From DIGJ01 sp036658435 (GTDB lineage Bacteria; Bacillota; Clostridia; Lachnospirales; Lachnospiraceae), in contig JAVXEO010000024.1 of NCBI GenBank assembly GCA_036658435.1, positions 1 to 28,903 of the forward strand: a stretch of 28,903 nt of DNA, read 5' to 3'. Below are positions 1 through 7,549 of this stretch, piece by piece. The notes beneath the pieces were generated by a model. The model saw only the letters and a list, made by a program, of their open reading frames with translations. It made no database searches and was not told the DNA's origin. Each line of letters opens with the position of its first letter. The stretch's first letter is position 1. A program made the translations under genes and the position numbers.

Positions 1-40
1 TCCTACATAAATTTCCGACGAATTGTTTCTATTTTTTCAT

Positions 41-802
41 TTATTTACTTTTTGGCAGGGATAAAAGTTCCGGCTCATCTTCTGTAATTAAAATGGTATT
101 TTCATAATGTGAAGAAAGGGAGCCATCCTGAGTTACAACGGTCCAGTCATCTTCTAACCACCATACATCATAAGCTCCGGCATTTACCATTGGTTCTATT
201 GCCAGGGTCATTCCCGGTACAAGCTTGATTCCTCTGCCCATAGGCTTAAAGTTTGGAATCTGTGGTTCCTCATGAAGGTCTTTTCCAATTCCATGACCTA
301 CCAAATCGCGAACAATAGAAAAACCGTTTTCTTCCACGTATTTTTGAATTGCTTTTGAAATATCAAATAAATGATTTCCTGCTTTGGCGTATTTAATTCC
401 TTCATAGAAACTCTCCCGGGTTACATCCATAAGACGTTTCGCCTCGCTGCTTACCTCTCCCACACCGTGGGTTCTAGCTGCATCAGAATGATATCCCTTG
501 TAAATAACGCCTGCATCCAGGCTTACAATATCGCCTTCTTTAATAATACGTTCTTTACATGGAATTCCATGCACAACTTCATCATTTACGGACACACAAA
601 TTGATGCCGGATACCCGTTATAGTCTAAGAAAGAAGGAATGCAATCATAGCTTCGAATGATTTTCTCACCTAAACGATCAATGTCTAAGGTAGACATCCC
701 CGGTTTCAACTCTTTTTCCAGTTCATCATGAACGGCGCAAAGGATTTTTCCTGCTTCACGCATTAATTCTATTTCTTTGTTAGATTTTATTGTCACAGAC
801 AT
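41..802 (-). CDS. map: Methionine aminopeptidase, type I
   Basis: Removes the N-terminal methionine from nascent proteins in the cytoplasm; a two-metal hydrolase. The 253-residue protein shows the metal ligands and catalytic residues of the family in order: His in VVHGIP, Asp in SLDAG, Asp in HSDAART, His in VGHGIG, Glu in AIEPM and Glu in HYENTI. There is no N-terminal zinc-finger extension. A GTG at 811 overlaps the adk stop, but the ATG at 802 sits 5 nt after AGGGTGA and gives the usual family start MSVTIKS, so I chose it. It is the last complete gene of the S10-spc operon here and is coupled to adk. Confidence 0.96.
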   Translation of the reverse strand: MSVTIKSNKEIELMREAGKILCAVHDELEKELKPGMSTLDIDRLGEKIIRSYDCIPSFLDYNGYPASICVSVNDEVVHGIPCKERIIKEGDIVSLDAGVIYKGYHSDAARTHGVGEVSSEAKRLMDVTRESFYEGIKYAKAGNHLFDISKAIQKYVEENGFSIVRDLVGHGIGKDLHEEPQIPNFKPMGRGIKLVPGMTLAIEPMVNAGAYDVWWLEDDWTVVTQDGSLSSHYENTILITEDEPELLSLPKSK

Positions 803-807
803 ATTAT

Positions 808-1449
808 TCACCCTAATATTCTCTTAATGGCTTCAAAAACATCGGCCATTTCTTGTGTTCCATCCACTTCAACGAGTAACTTCTGATTGGTATAATACTC
901 AATCAATGGTTGGGTTTGTTCATGGTAAACATCCAAACGCTTCTTAACGGTCTCCGGTTTATCATCCTCGCGTAATACTAAATTTCCATCGCAAGTATCA
1001 CAGATACCTTCTTTTTTGGGTGGATTATAAGAAATATGATACGTTCCACCACAACTTGTGCAAGCTCTGCGACCAGCCATTCTATTTACAATTATTTGAT
1101 CCGGTACCTCTACATTTATCGCATAGTCCATTTTTTCATGAATCGCCTGAAGGGCTTTATCTAAGGCTTCTGCCTGAGGTATTGTTCTTGGAAAACCATC
1201 CAGAACATAGCCATTCTCTGCATCTTTCTGGCCAATACGGTCTACTACTAAGTCTACTACTAACTCATCCGGAACAAGCAGTCCCTGATCCATATATGTT
1301 TTTGCCTTTTTCCCAAGTTCTGTTGCATTTTTTATATTTGCTCTAAAAATATCACCGGTTGAAATATGTGGAATACTATACTTTTCCGCAATTTTTTTTG
1401 CTTGTGTGCCTTTCCCGGCACCCGGTGCACCCAACATAACAATTTTCAT
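808..1449 (-). CDS. adk: Adenylate kinase, zinc-binding LID type
   Basis: Catalyses ATP + AMP to 2 ADP in the cytoplasm. The 213-residue protein begins with the P-loop GAPGAGKGT (residues 7-15). It has the NMP-binding region with DGFPRT (84-89) and a long LID with four cysteines, C130, C133, C150 and C153, spaced as a structural zinc site as in many Gram-positive enzymes. The ribosome site AGGAG lies 7 nt before the ATG. Its stop lies 5 bp before the chosen map ATG, and the map SD overlaps the adk 3' end. A strong hairpin lies in the 74-bp gap separating it from secY. Confidence 0.97.
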   Translation of the reverse strand: MKIVMLGAPGAGKGTQAKKIAEKYSIPHISTGDIFRANIKNATELGKKAKTYMDQGLLVPDELVVDLVVDRIGQKDAENGYVLDGFPRTIPQAEALDKALQAIHEKMDYAINVEVPDQIIVNRMAGRRACTSCGGTYHISYNPPKKEGICDTCDGNLVLREDDKPETVKKRLDVYHEQTQPLIEYYTNQKLLVEVDGTQEMADVFEAIKRILG

Positions 1450-1481
1450 AATTAACTCCTATCTTCCACAAATATGTTATA

Positions 1482-1509
1482 GGGACGATAAACCAATGTT
1501 TACCGCCCC
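1482..1509 (-). other. 12-bp hairpin in the secY-adk gap
   Basis: In the transcript, GGGGCGGUAAAC pairs along its whole length with GUUUAUCGUCCC around an AUUG loop (12 pairs, two of them G-U). It lies about 15 nt after the secY stop and about 30 nt before adk. No U-tract follows, so it does not look like an intrinsic terminator. It could protect the upstream mRNA end or mark a processing site. Confidence 0.6.
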
Positions 1510-1523
1510 AAAATGTATGATTT

Positions 1524-2858
1524 CTAGTCGTTTAAGAATCCTTTATAGTGACGAACAAGCATCATTGATTCAATCTGTTTCATTGTTTCAAGAACAACAC
1601 CAACAATAATGATCAATGACGTTCCACTAAATGAAACGCTTGCATCAAATGCTCCTGAAAAGAAAATCGGAATAACCGCTACTAAAGTTAAACCAATTGC
1701 ACCAATAAAGATAATATTGTTGAGTACTTTTGTCAAGTAATCTGTGGTTGGTTTACCCGGACGAATACCCGGAATAAATCCACCTTGTTTCTTCATATTA
1801 TTCGATACTTCAATTGGATTGAAGGTAATCGAAGTATAAAAATATGCAAAGAATACTACTAGTACAATATATACCAACAATCCTAATGTATACTTAAATT
1901 CTGCAAGACTTGTAAAGTTACACCAAGAGCTTTGGTTTAAAACTTTTAAAATCTTTTGAGCAATGGATGTTCCAGCGCCCGAAGCCGGAGAAATACCCAT
2001 GAATTGAGCAATAACAATAGGAAATGACATCAGGGAACTGGCAAAAATTACAGGAATAACTCCTGCGGTATTTACTTTTAATGGAATATGAGAGGATTGT
2101 CCTCCTACCATTTTTCTTCCCTGCATTTTTTTTGCGTACTGAACCGGAATTCTTCTCTCCCCATCCTGAAGAACAATAATGAATATTACCATTCCAAGGA
2201 TTACTGCAAGGATAACAACTGCAGCAATAATTGCATTTACAACCGTTGCACTTGCAATAAACTTATTATAAAGGGACATTAAGTCGGTAGGAATTCTGGA
2301 TACAATATTGATTAAAAGGATAATGGAAATACCATTTCCAACCCCTTTTTGCGTAATCTGTTCGCCCATCCACATTAAGAATGCAGAACCAGCTGTTAAA
2401 GAAACAACAATAACTGCTACATTAGTGAAAGTGATTCCACCTTCCAATAAGCCCTGATTACCAAAGCCAACTGCCATAGCAATACTTTCAATTAAAGCCA
2501 AACCTACGGTTACATAACGGGTGTATTCCGCAATTTTCTTTCTTCCATCTTCTCCATCTTTTTGCATTTCCTCTAATTTAGGAATGGCAATGGTCAGCAA
2601 CTGCATAATGATAGAAGATGTAATATAAGGTGTAATATTCAACGCAAAAATGGACATTGTTGTAAAGGATCCACCTGTCATTGCATCGAAAAAGTTAAGA
2701 GCCGTTTGCTGTTGAAACCAATTCGCAAAGTATTCTCTATTTACACCCGGTATAGGAAGCTGGCATCCCAGCCTTACTATAACCAATGCTATAAAAGTGT
2801 ATATTAGTTTTTGTCTAATATCTTTAATTTTGAGAGCATTTCGGAGTGTTTTAAACAT
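1524..2858 (-). CDS. secY: Protein translocase subunit SecY
   Basis: Forms the membrane channel for Sec-dependent export and membrane insertion, with SecE and SecG. The 444-residue protein has about ten hydrophobic segments, the first at roughly residues 17-35 (LIYTFIALVIVRLGCQLPIPG). It also has the family sequences around GIGNGIS-like KGVGNGISIILLINI and the cytosolic loop QDGERRIPVQYAKK. The length is normal for Firmicutes. The ATG is preceded by GAGGTGATCTAGGAA, which overlaps the rplO stop, so the two genes are probably translationally coupled. It follows rplO as usual at the end of the spc section. Confidence 0.97.
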   Translation of the reverse strand: MFKTLRNALKIKDIRQKLIYTFIALVIVRLGCQLPIPGVNREYFANWFQQQTALNFFDAMTGGSFTTMSIFALNITPYITSSIIMQLLTIAIPKLEEMQKDGEDGRKKIAEYTRYVTVGLALIESIAMAVGFGNQGLLEGGITFTNVAVIVVSLTAGSAFLMWMGEQITQKGVGNGISIILLINIVSRIPTDLMSLYNKFIASATVVNAIIAAVVILAVILGMVIFIIVLQDGERRIPVQYAKKMQGRKMVGGQSSHIPLKVNTAGVIPVIFASSLMSFPIVIAQFMGISPASGAGTSIAQKILKVLNQSSWCNFTSLAEFKYTLGLLVYIVLVVFFAYFYTSITFNPIEVSNNMKKQGGFIPGIRPGKPTTDYLTKVLNNIIFIGAIGLTLVAVIPIFFSGAFDASVSFSGTSLIIIVGVVLETMKQIESMMLVRHYKGFLND

Positions 2859-2861
2859 TTC

Positions 2862-3302
2862 CTAGATCACCTCGGCTTTTCCACCAAGAGCTTCAATTTT
2901 CGTTACCGCACCTGCACTATAAGCATCGACTTTAACATTAAGCTTCTTAGTTAATTCTCCATTTCCAAGAATTTTAACACCATCTCTTGGATTTTTAACG
3001 ATACCGATTTCCATTAATGTAGCAACGGTTACTTCTGTACCATCTTCAAATCTATTAAGCTCATCTACATTGATTCCAACAATTTCTTTAGAGTTTCTAC
3101 ATGTAAAGCCTCTCTTTGGTAATCTTCTGTATAATGGCATCTGACCGCCTTCAAAGCCTGGTCTTGGAGCTCCTGAACGGGCTTTCTGTCCCTTATGGCC
3201 TTTACCGGCAGTCTTACCATTTCCTGAAGCATGTCCACGGCCTTTTCTGAAATTGTCGTTATGCTTCGAGCCATCAGCAGGTCTTAATTCTGATAAGTTC
3301 AT
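2862..3302 (-). CDS. rplO: 50S ribosomal protein L15 (uL15)
   Basis: A late-assembly protein of the large subunit that contacts 23S rRNA domain II. The 146-residue protein has the family's basic, glycine-rich N-terminal extension (about residues 10-50, including GKGHKGQKARSG) and the globular C-terminal half. The open frame extends 12 codons upstream, but the ATG at 3302 gives the family start MNLSELRP and has AAGGAGG 8 nt before it, so the upstream codons are excluded. It lies between rpmD and secY, and its stop overlaps the secY ribosome site. Confidence 0.97.
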   Translation of the reverse strand: MNLSELRPADGSKHNDNFRKGRGHASGNGKTAGKGHKGQKARSGAPRPGFEGGQMPLYRRLPKRGFTCRNSKEIVGINVDELNRFEDGTEVTVATLMEIGIVKNPRDGVKILGNGELTKKLNVKVDAYSAGAVTKIEALGGKAEVI

Positions 3303-3338
3303 CCTGCGCACCTCCTTATAATATTTCAAAATCCACAA

Positions 3339-3521
3339 TTAGATTTCTTCTACTTTTAATAAATGTCTTACATGCCAAATCATGCCTCTTACAGCTTCAT
3401 TGTCCGGCATTTCAACTGTGTTGTTTAATTTTTTTAAGCCCAATGCTTCAACCGTTGCTCTATGCTTAGGAATCGCACCAATTGTAGACTTAACTAATGT
3501 AATTTTTAATTTACCAGCCAC
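3339..3521 (-). CDS. rpmD: 50S ribosomal protein L30 (uL30)
   Basis: A small large-subunit protein of 60 residues, the normal bacterial length, with the family pattern KITLVKSTIGAIPKHRATV near the N-terminus and the C-terminal VRHLLKVEE. The start codon is GTG, with AGGAGG 9 nt upstream; no ATG is available at the family position. The 57-bp gap before it contains an 11-bp hairpin. Confidence 0.96.
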   Translation of the reverse strand: MAGKLKITLVKSTIGAIPKHRATVEALGLKKLNNTVEMPDNEAVRGMIWHVRHLLKVEEI

Positions 3522-3546
3522 GTATCTACACCTCCTGATTTAGTGG

Positions 3547-3570
3547 CGAAAAAGATTAAAATCTTCTTCG
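3547..3570 (-). other. Hairpin in the rpsE-rpmD gap
   Basis: In the transcript CGAAGAAGAU pairs with AUCUUUUUCG around a four-base UUUA loop (10 pairs, one G-U). It lies directly after the rpsE stop and 13 nt before the rpmD ribosome site. No U-run follows it, so termination is unlikely. It may affect mRNA stability or rpmD translation. Confidence 0.5.
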
Positions 3571-3578
3571 TTTTGTGA

Positions 3579-4088
3579 TTATCCTAAAAGTTCTTCAACA
3601 GAGATTCCACGAAGTTTTGCAACTTCTTCCGGAGTTCTAATCTGATTTAAACCAGCGATTGTAGCTAATACTACATTTTGCTTATTATTTGAACCTAAAG
3701 ACTTTGTACGAATATTTTTTATTCCTGCCAACTCCAGTACATTACGAGCAGGACCTCCTGCTATAACTCCTGTACCTTCCGGTGCACGTTTTAACATTAC
3801 AGACGCACTTCCGAATTTTCCAATAAAGTCATGTGATATACTACCATTTTCATCTAAAGGCAAGGAAATTAATTTCTTGATTGCATCTTCTTTTCCTTTG
3901 CGAATTGCTTCCGGAATTTCAGCAGCCTTACCTAAACCAGCACCAACGTGTCCGTTCTTGTCACCAACAACGACCAATGCAGTAAATCTAAAGTTACGAC
4001 CACCTTTTACTACTTTAGTAACACGTTTGATTGATACTACTTTATCTTCTAATTCCATTTGACTAGCATCAATGATTTCACGTTTCAT
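3579..4088 (-). CDS. rpsE: 30S ribosomal protein S5 (uS5)
   Basis: A small-subunit protein near the decoding centre and mRNA entry, involved in accuracy. The 169-residue protein has the N-terminal double-stranded-RNA-binding-like domain, with the loop VVKGGRNFRF (about residues 26-35) that borders the spectinomycin site, then the C-terminal domain with GPARNVLELAGI. The length is normal. The ATG has AGGAGG 11 nt upstream. It sits between rplR and rpmD. I see no deletion in the spectinomycin loop. Confidence 0.97.
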   Translation of the reverse strand: MKREIIDASQMELEDKVVSIKRVTKVVKGGRNFRFTALVVVGDKNGHVGAGLGKAAEIPEAIRKGKEDAIKKLISLPLDENGSISHDFIGKFGSASVMLKRAPEGTGVIAGGPARNVLELAGIKNIRTKSLGSNNKQNVVLATIAGLNQIRTPEEVAKLRGISVEELLG

Positions 4089-4108
4089 GTATGAATTTTC
4101 CTCCTTAC

Positions 4109-4477
4109 CTAGAATTGCAGGCCAGCTTCTCTTGCTGCATCTGCTAAAGCTTTAACTTTACCCTGATATATAAATCCGCCTCTATCAAAGACAACTTCTG
4201 TAATACCTTTTTCTAATGCTTTTTTAGCAATTACTTCGCCTAATTTGGCAGCCGCTTCCACATTATTGGTTTTTTCTAATTCTGCTTTCACGTCTTTTTG
4301 AAGAGTAGAAGCTGAAACTAAGGTATTTCCAACTGCGTCGTCAATAATCTGAGCGTACATATGATTATTACTTCTAAACACTGCTAAACGCGGTCTTGCT
4401 GCAGTACCTGCAAAACGATTACGAATTCTTAGGTGTTTTTTTGCGCGAACTTTTGTTCTTGATTCTTTTTTAACCAT
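4109..4477 (-). CDS. rplR: 50S ribosomal protein L18 (uL18)
   Basis: Binds 5S rRNA with L5 and anchors it in the central protuberance. The 122-residue protein has the basic, disordered N-terminus (residues 1-25, KKHLRIRNRFAGT) and the family core with RLAVFRSNNHMYAQIID and the C-terminal VFDRGGFIYQGKVKALADAAREAGL. The length is normal. AAGGAGTG lies 8 nt before the ATG, and the gap from rplF is only 18 bp. Confidence 0.97.
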   Translation of the reverse strand: MVKKESRTKVRAKKHLRIRNRFAGTAARPRLAVFRSNNHMYAQIIDDAVGNTLVSASTLQKDVKAELEKTNNVEAAAKLGEVIAKKALEKGITEVVFDRGGFIYQGKVKALADAAREAGLQF

Positions 4478-4495
4478 CGTTTTTCACTCCTTTAA

Positions 4496-5038
4496 TTATT
4501 TCTTACCGGTCTTTCCAACTTTACGTCTAATAACTTCATCAGCATATTTAATACCTTTTCCTTTGTAAGGTTCCGGTCTTCTCTTCTCTCTGATTTCAGC
4601 AGCGTATTGGCCAACTTTCTCTTTATCGATACCCTTAATCGTAATCTTGTTCTGACCTTCCAGTACAGCTTCAAGACCATCTGGGTCTTCCATAACAACT
4701 GGATGTGAATAGCCTAAAGATAAGGTTAATGTCTTACCTTGTTTTGCTGCTCTGTAACCAACACCGTTGATTAAAAGAACTTTTTCATATCCGTCTGTTA
4801 CACCGATAATCATATTGTTAAGTAATGTTCTTGTCAAACCATGTAATGATTTCATTTTCTTTAAATCACTTGGTCTGGAAACAATGATTTCGGCTCCTTC
4901 CATTGCAATATTCATTTCGGAAGGTAATACTCTTTCCAATGTTCCCTTTGGACCTTTTACAGTCACTTTATTATTTTCTGCAAGATCGACAGTTACACCT
5001 GCCGGTATCGCGATTGGCATTCTTCCTATACGTGACAT
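4496..5038 (-). CDS. rplF: 50S ribosomal protein L6 (uL6)
   Basis: Large-subunit protein near the sarcin-ricin loop and the factor-binding site. The 180-residue protein starts MSRIGRMPIAIP and ends with the conserved KPEPYKGKGIKY-type segment, here RPEPYKGKGIKYADEVIRRK, which contacts 23S rRNA. It contains two repeated alpha-beta domains. AGGAGG lies 7 nt before the ATG. The 85-bp gap separating it from rpsH holds two hairpins and is longer than most gaps in this section. Confidence 0.97.
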   Translation of the reverse strand: MSRIGRMPIAIPAGVTVDLAENNKVTVKGPKGTLERVLPSEMNIAMEGAEIIVSRPSDLKKMKSLHGLTRTLLNNMIIGVTDGYEKVLLINGVGYRAAKQGKTLTLSLGYSHPVVMEDPDGLEAVLEGQNKITIKGIDKEKVGQYAAEIREKRRPEPYKGKGIKYADEVIRRKVGKTGKK

Positions 5039-5065
5039 GCCCGTACCTCCTAATTCTTTATAGTG

Positions 5066-5117
5066 AAAGGAATCTCTTCCTTTACGCTTATATAGTTACC
5101 ATAGCTCGCACTGCGAG
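5066..5117 (-). other. Two hairpins in the rpsH-rplF gap
   Basis: In transcript order, CUCGC-AGU-GCGAG (5105-5117) is followed by AAAGGAA-GAGA-UUCCUUU (5066-5083), a perfect 7-bp stem with a GAGA (GNRA) tetraloop. The second ends 17 nt before the rplF ribosome site. Neither is followed by a U-run. GNRA-capped stems recur in the leader and gaps of this operon, which suggests RNA structure under selection, though function is unknown. Confidence 0.5.
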
Positions 5118-5123
5118 ACGATA

Positions 5124-5525
5124 TTACCAGATAAACGCTAATACTTCTCCACCAACATTCAGCTTTCTAGCTTCTTTATCAGTAATAACTCCCTGATTTG
5201 TGGAAATAATAGCAGTTCCTAAACCACCAAGCACCTTTGGAAGCTGCTCAGCATTTGCATATACTCTAAGACCTGGCTTAGAGATTCTCTTAAGACCTGA
5301 AATGATCTTAACACTCTTATCTGCACCATATTTTAATGTAATATGAATGGAATTGAATCCGCCGACTTCTTCTACTGTGAAACCTTTAATATATCCTTCT
5401 TTTAAAAGAATTTCAGCAATAGCGACTTTCATCTTCGAAGCAGGTACATCAACTGTATCATGTTTTGCAGTATTCGCATTACGAACTCTTGTAAGCATAT
5501 CTGCAATTGGATCGCTCATTGTCAT
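5124..5525 (-). CDS. rpsH: 30S ribosomal protein S8 (uS8)
   Basis: Binds the central domain of 16S rRNA (helix 21) early in assembly; in E. coli it also represses spc-operon translation. The 133-residue protein starts MTMSDPIADMLTRVRNA and ends with GGEVLAFIW, both typical. The open frame extends 13 codons upstream into rpsN, but AGGAGG 8 nt before the ATG at 5525 marks that start. The neighbour upstream is rpsN, with a 16-bp gap. Confidence 0.97.
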   Translation of the reverse strand: MTMSDPIADMLTRVRNANTAKHDTVDVPASKMKVAIAEILLKEGYIKGFTVEEVGGFNSIHITLKYGADKSVKIISGLKRISKPGLRVYANAEQLPKVLGGLGTAIISTNQGVITDKEARKLNVGGEVLAFIW

Positions 5526-5541
5526 TTCGTTATTCCTCCTT

Positions 5542-5727
5542 CTACCAACTTGCTTTTTTAACACCAGGAATCTGGCCTTTGTATGCTAATTCACGGAAGC
5601 AAATTCTGCAAATTCCGTATTTTCTTAAGTAAGCATGTGGACGGCCACAAATTCTACAACGATTATATTCTCTTGATGAGAATTTTGCAGGGCGTTGTTG
5701 TTTAACTTTCATTGAAGTCTTAGCCAT
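5542..5727 (-). CDS. rpsN: 30S ribosomal protein S14, zinc-binding type (uS14)
   Basis: Small-subunit head protein needed late in assembly. It is the short 61-residue form with two CxxC pairs, C24/C27 and C40/C43 (CRICGRPHAY and CRICFRELAY), which hold a structural zinc. Many bacteria keep a zinc-free paralogue elsewhere for zinc limitation, which cannot be judged from this window. The ATG has AGGAGG 10 nt upstream. Confidence 0.97.
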   Translation of the reverse strand: MAKTSMKVKQQRPAKFSSREYNRCRICGRPHAYLRKYGICRICFRELAYKGQIPGVKKASW

Positions 5728-5745
5728 GAAAAATTTACCTCCTAA

Positions 5746-6285
5746 TTATTTTTGGAATGGCATGCCAAATTCTGTTAGTAATTCACGAGCTTCTTCATCT
5801 GTTTTAGCCGTGGTAACAAAAATGATATCCATACCTCTCACTTTGTCAATCTTATCATATTCGATTTCAGGGAAAATCAACTGTTCTTTGATACCCATTG
5901 CGTAGTTACCTCTTCCGTCAAATGCATTTGCATTTACACCTCTAAAGTCACGTACACGAGGTAGTGATAAGTTTATTAAACGATCCGCGAATTCATACAT
6001 CTTTTCGCCTCTCAAGGTTACTTTACATCCAATAGCCATACCTTCTCTTATTTTGAAGTTAGCTACTGACTTTTTGGCCTTTGTAAGAACTGCTTTCTGT
6101 CCGGAAATTGTTTCAAGATCCTTCACTGCAGATTCTAATACTTTTGCGTTGTCTTTTGCTTCACCAACGCCCATATTTATAACGATTTTTTCAAGTTTAG
6201 GTACTTGCATAACGTTCTTATATCCGAACTTCTTTGTCATACCATCAACGATTTCATTCAAATAAGTTTCTTTTAATCGAGCCAA
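5746..6285 (-). CDS. rplE: 50S ribosomal protein L5 (uL5)
   Basis: Binds 5S rRNA and forms part of the central protuberance, contacting P-site tRNA and S13. The 179-residue protein has KIVINMGVGEA (about residues 33-43), the internal AKKSVANFKIREGMAIGCKVTLRG and the ending ELLTEFGMPF, all typical. The start codon is TTG (6285), 9 nt after AGGAGG, giving MARLKETYLNEI. No better ATG is present at the expected position, so the rare start is real or the window has a sequence error at that base. Confidence 0.96.
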   Translation of the reverse strand: MARLKETYLNEIVDGMTKKFGYKNVMQVPKLEKIVINMGVGEAKDNAKVLESAVKDLETISGQKAVLTKAKKSVANFKIREGMAIGCKVTLRGEKMYEFADRLINLSLPRVRDFRGVNANAFDGRGNYAMGIKEQLIFPEIEYDKIDKVRGMDIIFVTTAKTDEEARELLTEFGMPFQK

Positions 6286-6308
6286 CGTAATTGTCCTCCT
6301 CTCTTGAA

Positions 6309-6614
6309 TTAGTCAATGACATCGCCGGTTGATTTAGCTACACGAACTTTTTTATCTCCGTCCATCTTAAATCCAACTCTGGTTGCTTTGCCTTTATTTA
6401 CATACATAACGTTTGAAATATCAATTGCTGCTTCCTGGTGAACAATTCCACCATTTGGATTTGTCTGGCTTGGTTTTGCATGCTTTGTAACGGTGTTTAC
6501 GCCTTCAACCGTAACTTTACTGTCGTTAACCGCTACTACCTTGCCTTCTTTTCCTTTATCTTTACCGGTGATAACTTTTACCGTATCGCCTTTTTTAATT
6601 TTACTAGTTGCCAC
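6309..6614 (-). CDS. rplX: 50S ribosomal protein L24 (uL24)
   Basis: An assembly-initiator protein that binds the 5' end of 23S rRNA. The 101-residue protein carries the KOW motif near its start (KIKKGDTVKVITGKDKGKEG). The open frame begins at a GTG (6623), but that GTG lies inside the Shine-Dalgarno AAGGAGGTG and so cannot use it. The next in-frame GTG (6614) sits 8 nt after AGGAGG and gives the family start MATSKIKKGD, so I chose it. It follows rplN after 13 bp. Confidence 0.95.
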   Translation of the reverse strand: MATSKIKKGDTVKVITGKDKGKEGKVVAVNDSKVTVEGVNTVTKHAKPSQTNPNGGIVHQEAAIDISNVMYVNKGKATRVGFKMDGDKKVRVAKSTGDVID

Positions 6615-6627
6615 TATCGACACCTCC

Positions 6628-6996
6628 TTATAATACTTCTGGTGCTAATGAAACGATTTTCATGAATTGTTTTTCTCTTAATTCTCTTGCAACCGGCCCA
6701 AAAATACGTGTTCCTTTTGGATTCTTGTCATCTTTAATGATAACAGCTGCATTTTCATCAAATCTAATATAAGAACCATCTTTACGACGGGTTTCTTTTA
6801 CCGTACGAACAACTACCGCTTTTACAATATCGCCTTTTTTTACAACGCCACCTGGTGTTGCATCTTTAACCGTAGCAACGATGGTATCTCCGATAGTCGC
6901 ATATCTCCTAGTTGAACCGCCCAGTACACGAATGCAAAGTAATTCTTTTGCGCCGGTATTGTCAGCAACTCTGAGTCTTGATTCCTGTTGGATCAT
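6628..6996 (-). CDS. rplN: 50S ribosomal protein L14 (uL14)
   Basis: Large-subunit interface protein that meets 16S rRNA in an intersubunit bridge; it is also the docking site of the silencing factor RsfS. It has exactly the usual 122 residues, with MIQQESRLRVADNTGAKE at the N-terminus and GPVARELREK...KIVSLAPEVL at the C-terminus. AAGGAG lies 12 nt before the ATG. It sits between rpsQ and rplX. Confidence 0.97.
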   Translation of the reverse strand: MIQQESRLRVADNTGAKELLCIRVLGGSTRRYATIGDTIVATVKDATPGGVVKKGDIVKAVVVRTVKETRRKDGSYIRFDENAAVIIKDDKNPKGTRIFGPVARELREKQFMKIVSLAPEVL

Positions 6997-7024
6997 AGCT
7001 TAGTTCTCCTTTCTCGCTTCGGTC

Positions 7025-7279
7025 TTACTTAGCTTTTTCAATAATTTCCACAAGTCTCCATCTTTTATCTTTAGACAATGGTCTTGTTTCCATAACTTTT
7101 ACTCTATCACCGATTTTGCATTCGTTGTTTTCGTCATGAGCTTTCAATTTATAGGTTCTCTTAACGATTTTTTTGTAAAGTGGATGCTTTACATTGTCAA
7201 CAACTGCAACAACGATTGTTTTATCCATTTTATCACTTACTACCTTGCCAGTACGTGTTTTTCTTAAATTTCTTTCCAC
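7025..7279 (-). CDS. rpsQ: 30S ribosomal protein S17 (uS17)
   Basis: A primary 16S rRNA-binding protein of the 5' domain, with an OB-fold. The 84-residue protein begins MERNLRKTRTGKVVSDKMDKTI and ends with the DKRWRLVEIIEKAK type of tail. The start codon is GTG, 8 nt after AGGAG. The gap before it contains an exact 14-bp tandem duplication. Confidence 0.96.
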   Translation of the reverse strand: MERNLRKTRTGKVVSDKMDKTIVVAVVDNVKHPLYKKIVKRTYKLKAHDENNECKIGDRVKVMETRPLSKDKRWRLVEIIEKAK

Positions 7280-7298
7280 AACAAATTCTCCTTTCTAT

Positions 7299-7326
7299 CA
7301 ATTGAGATATAACAATTGAGATATAA
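7299..7326. repeat. 14-bp tandem duplication in the rpmC-rpsQ gap
   Basis: The unit CAATTGAGATATAA occurs twice in a row without mismatch (7299-7312 and 7313-7326). It lies in the 72-bp gap just before the rpsQ ribosome site. It looks like a recent slippage duplication. Confidence 0.9.
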
Positions 7327-7351
7327 CAACGGTTATTATTTCAAATAAAGT

Positions 7352-7549
7352 CTACTTCACTGAAGAAATAACGGTCTGAATTCTAGCGATGTTTTTTCTA
7401 ACTTCTTTAATTCTTCCTGTGTTTTCTAACTGATTTGTTGCGTTTTGGAATCTTAAATTAAAAAGTTCCTTTTTAGCAGCTACTAAATCCTCATTTAATT
7501 CAGTAACGGATTTATTCTTAATATCTTCTACAAATGTCTTACTCTTCAC
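7352..7549 (-). CDS. rpmC: 50S ribosomal protein L29 (uL29)
   Basis: A small protein beside the peptide exit tunnel, close to the trigger factor and SRP docking site on L23. The chosen 65-residue form starts at GTG 7549 (MKSKTFVEDIKNKS), 8 nt after AGGAGG. A GTG at 7558 is in frame but lies within the Shine-Dalgarno itself. The helical-hairpin core LKKELFNLRFQ-type sequence is present as VAAKKELFNLRFQNATNQLEN. The start overlaps the end of rplP by 11 bp, so translational coupling is likely. Confidence 0.95.
   Translation of the reverse strand: MKSKTFVEDIKNKSVTELNEDLVAAKKELFNLRFQNATNQLENTGRIKEVRKNIARIQTVISSVK

Noticed and set aside
1..40. A gene downstream of map on the minus strand
   Set aside because: Only 40 bases are available; a start-like ATG is soon followed by TAG, and the usual next genes (such as infA) cannot be recognised.
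7299..7326. CRISPR-type or attachment-site repeat
   Set aside because: Only two adjacent copies with no spacer, and no cas, integrase or phage gene nearby.
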